In this document: piece by piece, positions 29,409-36,112 of the stretch
How the letters are laid out: the number at the start of each line of letters is the position of its first letter
How positions within the stretch are numbered: position 1 is the first letter of the stretch
Origin: an uncultured Porphyromonadaceae bacterium
GTDB lineage: Bacteria > Bacteroidota > Bacteroidia > Bacteroidales > Muribaculaceae
Length of the DNA: 38,906 bases
Reading direction: 5' to 3'
Assembly (NCBI GenBank): GCA_902461565.1
Contig: CABPYL010000030.1
Location: 1-38,906 of the forward strand
The notes under the pieces: model-generated
Told to the model about the DNA's origin: nothing
Database searches by the model: none
Seen by the model: the letters and a program-made list of their open reading frames with translations, nothing else
Translations under genes and position numbers: made by a program

Positions 29409-29442
29409 TTTGCGGCAGTTCGGGATTTTTTCGCTAATTTTG
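29409..29442 (+). promoter_or_regulatory. Putative promoter for queA
   Basis: TTTG at 29409-29412 and TAATTTTG at 29435-29442 are 22 bases apart. The -7 box is a full match; the spacing is slightly long. The element starts directly after the stop of the FadL-like gene, 20 bases before ATG 29462. Confidence 0.6.
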
Positions 29443-29461
29443 CGGAAAATATCACAACTGT

Positions 29462-30697
29462 ATGAACCCTCGCGATATCAGAATAGAAGACTATAATTAC
29501 CCATTGCCCGGCGAGCGGATTGCACAGCATCCGCTCGCCGTCCGTGATTCTTGTAAACTGCTCGAATTCGATGGCAATGTGATTTCCGACCATATATTCA
29601 GAGATTTACCTTCGCTTATGCCCGTCGGCGCTGTGATGGTTTGTAACAATACACGCGTTATTAACGCGCGTCTGCGCTTCTACAAGGCTACCGGTGCGTT
29701 GATAGAAATATTCTGCCTGGAACCTGCTGTCCCGGCCGATTACGCACAGGCTTTCGCAAGCCGGCGCAAATGCTCCTGGCATTGTCTGGTGGGCAATGCC
29801 AAGAAGTGGAAAGAGGGCGCGTTGGAAATGGATGTGGATACACCCGCTGGGCGCACGCGCCTTACTGCTACGCGAACAGCCAACGCTCCGGCACCCGACA
29901 ATTCGCGCATTATCTTTTTTGAATGGGACAATGACGCTGTAACATTCTCGGACATTATATCCGCTATTGGCGAGATCCCGATTCCTCCATATCTTAACCG
30001 CCGCTCGGAGGAAACGGACAAGAATGATTATCAGACAGTATACAGCCATATCGACGGTTCGGTGGCAGCGCCTACAGCGGGATTGCATTTTACGCCCGGA
30101 CTGTTGGACGAGATCAAGGGCAGGGGAGTGGATATCCGCGAGGTTACTCTGCACGTGGGCGCGGGTACGTTCCGTCCTGTAAAGAGCGAACGCATAGGCG
30201 ACCACGACATGCACAGCGAGCTTATTGCCGTGCCGCGGAATGTGATTGCCGATCTTGCTTTGGTGGCAGGAAAACGCCCTGTAGTTGCCGTGGGAACAAC
30301 GAGCGTACGCACGCTGGAGAGCCTGTGGCATATAGGACGGCTGATTCTCCAAGGGAACTGGACAGGGGAGGTTCCGCAGTGGACACCCTACGATAGTACG
30401 GTTGCGGCAAAAGATTTGCCGACAACCGCGCAGGCTTTGGAAGCAATTGTTGATTATTTGGACAAGCGGGGCGATGACACTCTGCTCGCACATACTCGCA
30501 TCATTATTGCGCCGGGCTATCACTACCGCGTGGTCGATGCCATGATAACAAATTTCCATCAGCCGCAGTCAACGCTCCTTTTGCTTGTATCTGCTTTCAT
30601 TGGCGATGCGTGGCGTGATGTGTACAGCCATGCGCTGGACAATGGGTATCGTTTTCTGAGCTACGGCGATGCTTGCTTTTTCCGCAGAAGTAGTTAG
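29462..30697 (+). CDS. queA: S-adenosylmethionine:tRNA ribosyltransferase-isomerase
   Basis: The product is 411 aa. QueA transfers and isomerises the ribose of SAM onto preQ1 in tRNA, forming epoxyqueuosine at wobble position 34 of GUN anticodons. Hallmarks are DYNYPLPGERIAQHP at the start, CNNTRVINARL, and IPIPPYL followed by DYQTVYSHIDGSVAAPTAGL, HFTP and LHVGAGTFRPV. Near the C-terminus are TNFHQPQSTLLLLVSAF and DNGYRFLSYGDACF. The length is slightly above the typical 350-360 residues, as in other Bacteroidota QueA proteins. No other queuosine genes are adjacent. Confidence 0.95.
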   Translation: MNPRDIRIEDYNYPLPGERIAQHPLAVRDSCKLLEFDGNVISDHIFRDLPSLMPVGAVMVCNNTRVINARLRFYKATGALIEIFCLEPAVPADYAQAFASRRKCSWHCLVGNAKKWKEGALEMDVDTPAGRTRLTATRTANAPAPDNSRIIFFEWDNDAVTFSDIISAIGEIPIPPYLNRRSEETDKNDYQTVYSHIDGSVAAPTAGLHFTPGLLDEIKGRGVDIREVTLHVGAGTFRPVKSERIGDHDMHSELIAVPRNVIADLALVAGKRPVVAVGTTSVRTLESLWHIGRLILQGNWTGEVPQWTPYDSTVAAKDLPTTAQALEAIVDYLDKRGDDTLLAHTRIIIAPGYHYRVVDAMITNFHQPQSTLLLLVSAFIGDAWRDVYSHALDNGYRFLSYGDACFFRRSS

Positions 30698-30783
30698 TGA
30701 ACTTTCGGCTCGGTAGCGCGTTATTACATTACGCAGACGAAAAAATGTCTGATTAATGTTTTAACCTATTAATTAAAAGAACT

Positions 30784-31116
30784 ATGGACGCAAAAGCAAA
30801 AGCTGCCGAAGAAATATCGAAAGACGCCGCGCAGGTATCTGCGCAGGCCGCTAAAATAGCAGTGGAAGAGAATGCCAAAACAGCCGCACAGACTGTCAAG
30901 AACAAGATTTCCGATACAGTAGACTCTCTTAAGGAGAAATATGCCCAGCAGCAGGCCGATCCTGATTCTGTTATGAATCAGGCCAAAGACAAGGCCGGAG
31001 ATATCGCCGGCAAAGTGAAAGATACCGCTGGCAATCTCCTTGACAAGGGCGCCGACCTTCTCGACGGTCTTGCCGGTAAGGCTCACGGTCTCGCCGACAA
31101 GATGTCTTCGAAATGA
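30784..31116 (+). CDS. Small Ala/Lys/Asp-rich amphipathic (LEA-like) protein, function unknown
   Basis: The product is 110 aa with no signal peptide. The sequence is almost entirely Ala, Lys, Asp, Glu and Gln with hydrophobic residues at helical spacing. Its second half carries 11-residue-like repeats (KAKDKAGDIAGKVKDTAG is residues of this kind), similar to late-embryogenesis-abundant or apolipoprotein-type helices. Such proteins can protect against desiccation or stress, or bind membranes or DNA, but no function can be assigned here. The start ATG 30784 follows an A-rich stretch, and a strong bidirectional terminator follows the stop. Confidence 0.75.
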   Translation: MDAKAKAAEEISKDAAQVSAQAAKIAVEENAKTAAQTVKNKISDTVDSLKEKYAQQQADPDSVMNQAKDKAGDIAGKVKDTAGNLLDKGADLLDGLAGKAHGLADKMSSK

Positions 31117-31148
31117 ATCTTGTCAAACGATCATATTGTAAAACAATA

Positions 31149-31180
31149 AATAAAGCCACGGCGAAAACCGTGGCTTTATT
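31149..31180. terminator. Bidirectional Rho-independent terminator
   Basis: A 13-bp perfect stem AATAAAGCCACGG (31149-31161) pairs with 31168-31180 around a CGAAAA loop. A runs on one side and T runs on the other let it serve both the small LEA-like gene (plus strand) and the GH5 gene (minus strand). Confidence 0.93.
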
Positions 31181-31215
31181 AGTCGGAAAATTATTTTGTA
31201 TCGGTTTGAATAGTG

Positions 31216-32730
31216 TCAGAAAGGATAATTGCCGGAGCAGGCGCCTTTCATTATTCCGTTGAGCATGTGTGGAATCGCTACGACACCGGTTGTCCGGTTG
31301 ATTATTCCGAATGTGCCGCTCTGGGGCTGACCGTTGTCCCAATAGAACGGTGCCAGGCCGTTGTCTTTTGCAGCTTTGGTAACGTATTCAAGATAATAAT
31401 GGTCCGATTTTTTGACCGTTTTGTCGGTGAGCGAATGGCATACCGTTCCATATTCGCCAAGAATCACCGGATAGCCTTTATCAACGAAATTTGCTTTAAG
31501 CAGCCCGAAAAGATTGTCGATATAATCTTCTTGGTTATTGTTGTCGGCAGTGTAGAAGCCTTTGCGGTAGCCCCAGGAACGTAATTTCTTGTCTGTATGG
31601 GTAAAATCCATCGGGTCATAGAAATGTACTTCGGCCATGAGGTGAGACTCCGCCTTGTCGGTCGGCATAGAGAGTGCGTCCAATGCTCGCCAGGGATTGC
31701 AGCACCATGACTGTATAACGAGATTACGCTGAGCATTCTTGCCGCCGGTAGAACGCACGGCATCAACAAAAGCCTGATTGTAGGCTTCGAGCGCCTCGCG
31801 TTCACCTGATGATGGAGTTCCCCAGTTCTCGTTGCCGCCCACTTTGTTGCGGATTTCATTGTTGCCTGCGAAAATCAGCCGTTGGCCGTAGTCGGCGAAT
31901 TCAGCGGCAATCTGCGTCCATATAGCCTTTTCTTTCTTAACCACAGCAGCACAGTCGTTTGCATTCGCATGCAGCTCAAGCCAGCCGCCGTCCCAGTGTG
32001 TGTTTATTATCACATACATACCGTTGCGATAGGCGTAGTCCACAACTTCTCGCACTCTCTTGAGCCATGCAGGGTCTATCGTGAAAGGTTCTGCATCTGC
32101 AACAAGATGCGAGTTCCATGCGCACGGAATACGCACGGCGTTGAAGCCTGCGGCTTTTACTCCGTCTATCAGTTTTTGGGTAGTAGCGGGATTGCCCCAG
32201 GCCGTTTCTCCGTCGGGCACCTCAAGAGAATTGCCTATGTTCCAGCCGGCAAAGATATTCTTCACAGTCTGCTGCGCGGTTTCGCCTATGTTGTCGTCTG
32301 TGGGAAACGATAATTCCGGCAAAGTATAATCGGCAATGTCGGGGTCGTCTGTATCAGAGGGATTGTCGGATATTGCGGCAGCTTGCTCGATCTTTACTGT
32401 TGTTTTTTGTCCGTCAGCCCCAACGGCTATCGTCGCTGTTCTCGTTTCTGTCGCTTTGTTTTCATCCGCCGATACCTTTATCACCCATATACGCGACGAT
32501 TCGCCGTTGCGTACTGCATTTTTCACATGCAGCCACGATACTTCGCATACGGCCTCCGGAGAGGATTGGGATTCAACGTAAATCGAGTTTTCGCTCTGCG
32601 ATGCCGGAAACGACAATTCTGTCTGTGCTACCTTGAAAGCGGATACAGGCTCCGTATCGCCATTGCTGCCGCAGCAAACAAGACTTAGAACAAGGATTTG
32701 TAACAATAGTACCAATAGTGTTTTCTTCAT
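31216..32730 (-). CDS. BACON-domain GH5 endoglucanase lipoprotein (probable endo-xyloglucanase)
   Basis: The product is 504 aa from ATG 32730; a TTG 15 bases upstream is less likely. The signal peptide has a lipobox around Cys19/Cys20 (SLVCC), so it is probably displayed at the cell surface. A BACON domain (about residues 33-117) is followed by a GH5 TIM barrel (about 145-490). The barrel has IFAGWNIGNSLE, RIPCAWNSH, INTHWDGGW, the acid/base Glu292 in GNNEI (usual NEP replaced by NEI) and the nucleophile Glu426 in VILGEYG. Both catalytic Glu are kept, so the enzyme should be active. The BACON-GH5 layout matches surface endo-xyloglucanases of Bacteroidota, and GH31, GH2 and GH3 genes lie next to it. 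Confidence 0.9.
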   Translation of the reverse strand: MKKTLLVLLLQILVLSLVCCGSNGDTEPVSAFKVAQTELSFPASQSENSIYVESQSSPEAVCEVSWLHVKNAVRNGESSRIWVIKVSADENKATETRTATIAVGADGQKTTVKIEQAAAISDNPSDTDDPDIADYTLPELSFPTDDNIGETAQQTVKNIFAGWNIGNSLEVPDGETAWGNPATTQKLIDGVKAAGFNAVRIPCAWNSHLVADAEPFTIDPAWLKRVREVVDYAYRNGMYVIINTHWDGGWLELHANANDCAAVVKKEKAIWTQIAAEFADYGQRLIFAGNNEIRNKVGGNENWGTPSSGEREALEAYNQAFVDAVRSTGGKNAQRNLVIQSWCCNPWRALDALSMPTDKAESHLMAEVHFYDPMDFTHTDKKLRSWGYRKGFYTADNNNQEDYIDNLFGLLKANFVDKGYPVILGEYGTVCHSLTDKTVKKSDHYYLEYVTKAAKDNGLAPFYWDNGQPQSGTFGIINRTTGVVAIPHMLNGIMKGACSGNYPF

Positions 32731-32752
32731 GTTGGTGGTTTGCAATAATAAT

Positions 32753-32785
32753 GGCCACAGAGCAATGCCATATCGCTCTGTGGCC
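32753..32785. other. Perfect inverted repeat between the remnant gene and GH5
   Basis: GGCCACAGAGC (32753-32763) pairs with 32775-32785, an 11-bp perfect stem with an 11-base loop. It lies just downstream of the -7-like box of the GH5 gene on the minus strand, overlapping its predicted transcript start. It could be a terminator left from an upstream gene, an operator, or a leader stem-loop. Confidence 0.7.
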
Positions 32786-32816
32786 CAAAGTTACTAAATT
32801 AATGACGGATTACGAA
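32786..32816 (-). promoter_or_regulatory. Putative promoter for the GH5 gene
   Basis: On the minus strand TTCG (32816-32813), a 19-base spacer and TAACTTTG (32793-32786) fit the Bacteroidota pattern with one mismatch in the -33 box. It lies within the 3' end of the remnant reading frame. Confidence 0.5.
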
Positions 32817-33098
32817 ATGATAGGCGAGATACTCGTCTTTTTCGGAAGATTTGGCACCGAGCCACATTCCGGTTACCTTACCGTTGTCATTTTTCTCGAT
32901 TGTCATTACTCGCAGAGCATTGTTGGCATCCGGAGCGAAACTTGCCCAGCCTATCACGGTGAACGACGGTATGGAACCTTCGAATGTAAAGATACCCTTG
33001 TCGTCCAGTGTGAAAGTTGTACCATACCCAAATGCGGGATGGCCGGTTTTTGCTCTATAGAACGGTGGTTTGTTGTTGTGTCTGCTATATGTTTTCAA
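32799..33098 (-). pseudogene. 3' remnant of a larger gene, probably a surface glycan-binding lipoprotein
   Basis: A minus-strand open frame of 99 codons ends at TAA 32801-32799. It has no usable start: a stop codon (TAA, 33101-33099) lies directly before a TTG, and the first in-frame ATG comes about 65 codons in. The translated part looks protein-like (FTLDDKGIFTFEG, VMTIEKNDNGKVTGMWLGAK, EYLAYHFVIRH). It recalls the C-terminal end of surface glycan-binding proteins encoded upstream of the endo-glycanase in Bacteroidota glycan loci. The assignment is by general resemblance and not certain. It lies in the same orientation as the GH5 gene, separated by a hairpin, as expected for a former operon neighbour. 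Confidence 0.55.
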
Positions 33099-33138
33099 TT
33101 ACGGTACCAAATGTAAATTAACAATCCGATTGCCCTGA

Positions 33139-33158
33139 ATAACATATGTTTATGTTAT
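33139..33158. promoter_or_regulatory. Perfect 8-4-8 palindrome, candidate operator for the GH31 operon
   Basis: ATAACATA-TGTT-TATGTTAT is a perfect inverted repeat. It covers the expected -33 position for the -7 box at 33176-33183, so a bound regulator would affect RNA polymerase access. The regulator is unknown. Confidence 0.5.
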
Positions 33159-33175
33159 ATATCAAATGTTATCGC

Positions 33176-33183
33176 TAATTTTG
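33176..33183 (+). promoter_or_regulatory. Putative -7 box of the GH31-GH2-GH3 operon
   Basis: TAATTTTG fits TAnnTTTG and lies 66 bases before ATG 33250. No TTTG is present at -33; the palindrome sits there instead, as expected for a regulated promoter that needs an activator or is repressed. Confidence 0.65.
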
Positions 33184-33249
33184 CGATAAGAAACGGTGTA
33201 GTACACCCCTCTGTTTCCTTTAATTTAAGAATTAACCTATAATCAGCCA

Positions 33250-36105
33250 ATGAAATCGAAAGGTATAGCTTTTTTACTGTTTACAGCGATCTCCGCGCAT
33301 GGAGCAGTCGCTGCAGGATACACATCCGTGAAAGACGGGGTTATTGTGAACACGCCAAACGGTGATGTGCGACTGAAAGTAATCAACGAAAAAATTATCC
33401 GTGTATCGGCAACGCCCGACCATACTTTCCCGGAAGATGCGAGTCTTGTGGTTCTGCCTGTAAGCGGCACGCCACAGTACACCGTTACAGAGACAAACGG
33501 CAATGTCAATATCGTTACCTCTGAAATCAAAGCCGTCGTGTCGGAAAAGACCGGGGCGGTTTCGTTCTTCGATAAAGACGGGAAAAAAATCCTTCAGGAG
33601 AATCAGAAGGGTAGGACCTTTACACCTATAACGGTTGAAGGCACCCACGCATATACCGTGCGGCAGACTTTTGAATCACTCAACGACAACGAGGGTATCT
33701 ATGGCCTCGGACAACATCAGGCCAACGAATTCAACTACAAAGGCAAGAACGAGGAACTTTTCCAATACAATACTAAAGTATCGGTTCCTTTCGTAGTATC
33801 CACCGACAACTATGGCATTCTGTGGGACAGTTATTCTCTATGCCGTTGGGGACGCCCCGACGACTACAAGCAGCTTGGCGATGTTTTCAAGCTGTATGAC
33901 AAAAACGGCAAGCCGGGAGCGCTCACCGGGACATATCTTGCAGCCGACGGCACAGAACTGGTACGCGATGAACCACTTATCTATTTCGAGCACCTTATTC
34001 GCGGCGATCTCAGTCATGTTGTGAATCTTCCCAGAGATTTCAATTTCTGGAACTCCCACGTAACTTTCGAAGGAGAAATCGAGGCAGAGGAATCGGGTGA
34101 ATTCGAGTTTATACTCTACTATTCAGGCTATCAGACAATTTATATAGGTAATAAAAAGGTTGTTGACACGCGGTGGCGCACTGCATGGAATCCCAACAGC
34201 TATAAATTCTCTGTGAATCTTAGGAAAGGGGAAAAGGTTCCCGTAAAGATTGAATGGGAACCCAACGGCAGTGTCGCCTACTGTGGTTTGCGTGTTTATG
34301 CTCCTGCCGAACCTTCCACAAAAAAACAGATGTCGTGGTGGGGCGAGATGCAGGACATGATTGACTATTATTTCATCTATGGCGACAATATGGACGATGT
34401 CATCTCCGGCTACCGCACCCTCACCGGTAAATCACCCATTATGCCCAGGTGGGCTATGGGTTACTGGCAGAGCCGTGAAAAATACAATACGCAGGACGAG
34501 GTGCTTTCGACTGTCGCTGAATTCCGGCGCCGCAATATTCCGCTGGACAATATCGTAATAGACTGGCTCCATTGGCCTGAAAACGCGTGGGGTAGCCATG
34601 AGTTTGATCCTGTGCGCTTCCCTCAGCCCAAACAGATGGTAGATTCTATACACGACATGAATGCCCATGTGATGGTGTCCGTATGGCCCAAGTTCTATGC
34701 CACAACCGAACACTTCAAGGAATTCGACCGCAACGGCTGGATGTATCAGGGCGCTATCCGCGATAGTATAAGGGACTGGGTTGGCCCCGGATACCTCGGC
34801 TCGTTCTACGACGCATACGATCCCGACGCACGCAAACTGTTCTGGAATCAGATGAACGATCACTATATGCCCCTTGGCATAGACGCATGGTGGATGGATG
34901 CCAGCGAGCCTAATATCCGCGACTGCACCGATATTCAGTATCGTAAAGACCTTACCACTCCTACTGCGCTCGGTCCATCCACAAAGTATTTCAACGCGTA
35001 TGCGCTCATGAATGCCGAGGCTATATATGACGGTCAGAGAGGTGTTGATCCTGATAAGCGTGTGTTCCTGCTCACTCGTTCCGGATTCTCGGGACTTCAG
35101 AGATATTCCACGGCCACCTGGAGCGGAGATATTGCCACGCGTTGGGAGGACATGGAGGCTCAGATTGCCGCTGGTCTTAATTTTGCCGTAAGCGGTATCC
35201 CATATTGGACTATGGATATCGGTGGTTTCTGCGTTGAGGACAGATATGTGGATGCTCAGAAACATTACGACGAGACTGCCGAAGAAAACGAGGACCTTAA
35301 AGAATGGCGCGAGCTCAACACCCGATGGTATCAGTTCGGTGCTTTTGCCCCGCTGTTCCGCGCGCACGGTCAATGGCCTTTCCGCGAAGTTTATAATATT
35401 GCTCCCGAGAATCATCCCGCATATAAGTCCATTGTGGATTACACCAAGTTGCGCTACCGCATGATGCCTTATATATATTCGCTTGCCGGTAAAACCTATT
35501 TCGACGACTATACAATAATGCGGCCTATGGTGATGGATTTCACAGCCGACATCAACACCCGCGATATAAAAGACCAGTATATGTTCGGCACCGCTTTCCT
35601 TGTCGCACCGGTCTACAAATATGGCGCACGAAGCCGCAATGTATACTTCCCCGAGAACGAGATATGGTACGATTTCTATTCCGGTAAGGCTGTCAGGGGT
35701 GGTCAGACATTAAATGTCGAGGCACCGTACGAACGGATTCCTCTCTACGTCCGCGGAGGTTCCATTGTGCCTATGGGAGGGCAGATTCTGTATGCGTCGC
35801 AGCCTACCGACGAGCCTGTAACCATTCTTGTGTACGCCGGAAAAGACGGTAGCTTCAACTTCTACGAGGACGAGGGCACAAACTACAACTACGAGAAAGG
35901 TAAGTATTCAGATATTCCGCTGATATACAGCGACAAAACACGTACGTTGACGATAGGCGACCGTAAAGGTTCTTTCGATGGTATGAAAAAAATTCGCGAT
36001 TTCAATGTTGTCCTCATCGACCCGACACATCCCGTGAAAGACGCCTACACTACAAAAGGAAAGACAGTGAAATACAATGGAAAAGCCCAAACCGTTAAAC
36101 TCTGA
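33250..36105 (+). CDS. GH31 glycosidase with PA14 insert (probable alpha-xylosidase)
   Basis: The product is 951 aa with signal peptide MKSKGIAFLLFTAISAHGAVAA. GH31 enzymes remove terminal alpha-linked glucose or xylose with retention of configuration. The N-terminal beta-sandwich contains GIYGLGQHQANEFNYKG. A PA14-like insert (about residues 220-360) follows, as in Bacteroidota xyloglucan alpha-xylosidases. The catalytic barrel has the nucleophile D550 in WWMDASEPN and the acid/base D627 in TWSGD, and GIPYWTMDIGGF is typical of the family. With GH5, GH2 and GH3 nearby, an alpha-xylosidase acting on periplasmic xyloglucan oligosaccharides is the best guess; alpha-glucosidase remains possible. 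It is the first gene of the operon and its stop is 7 bases before the GH2 GTG start. Confidence 0.9.
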   Translation: MKSKGIAFLLFTAISAHGAVAAGYTSVKDGVIVNTPNGDVRLKVINEKIIRVSATPDHTFPEDASLVVLPVSGTPQYTVTETNGNVNIVTSEIKAVVSEKTGAVSFFDKDGKKILQENQKGRTFTPITVEGTHAYTVRQTFESLNDNEGIYGLGQHQANEFNYKGKNEELFQYNTKVSVPFVVSTDNYGILWDSYSLCRWGRPDDYKQLGDVFKLYDKNGKPGALTGTYLAADGTELVRDEPLIYFEHLIRGDLSHVVNLPRDFNFWNSHVTFEGEIEAEESGEFEFILYYSGYQTIYIGNKKVVDTRWRTAWNPNSYKFSVNLRKGEKVPVKIEWEPNGSVAYCGLRVYAPAEPSTKKQMSWWGEMQDMIDYYFIYGDNMDDVISGYRTLTGKSPIMPRWAMGYWQSREKYNTQDEVLSTVAEFRRRNIPLDNIVIDWLHWPENAWGSHEFDPVRFPQPKQMVDSIHDMNAHVMVSVWPKFYATTEHFKEFDRNGWMYQGAIRDSIRDWVGPGYLGSFYDAYDPDARKLFWNQMNDHYMPLGIDAWWMDASEPNIRDCTDIQYRKDLTTPTALGPSTKYFNAYALMNAEAIYDGQRGVDPDKRVFLLTRSGFSGLQRYSTATWSGDIATRWEDMEAQIAAGLNFAVSGIPYWTMDIGGFCVEDRYVDAQKHYDETAEENEDLKEWRELNTRWYQFGAFAPLFRAHGQWPFREVYNIAPENHPAYKSIVDYTKLRYRMMPYIYSLAGKTYFDDYTIMRPMVMDFTADINTRDIKDQYMFGTAFLVAPVYKYGARSRNVYFPENEIWYDFYSGKAVRGGQTLNVEAPYERIPLYVRGGSIVPMGGQILYASQPTDEPVTILVYAGKDGSFNFYEDEGTNYNYEKGKYSDIPLIYSDKTRTLTIGDRKGSFDGMKKIRDFNVVLIDPTHPVKDAYTTKGKTVKYNGKAQTVKL

Positions 36106-36112
36106 CTATCCC

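Noticed and set aside
31216..32730. GH5 being catalytically dead because the NEP motif reads NEI
   Set aside because: The catalytic Glu of the motif and the nucleophile Glu are both present; the residue after Glu varies in GH5.
36077..36112. ATG 36077 as the start of the GH2 gene
   Set aside because: It would put 12 polar residues before a textbook lipoprotein signal peptide and overlap the GH31 gene; GTG 36113 fits better.
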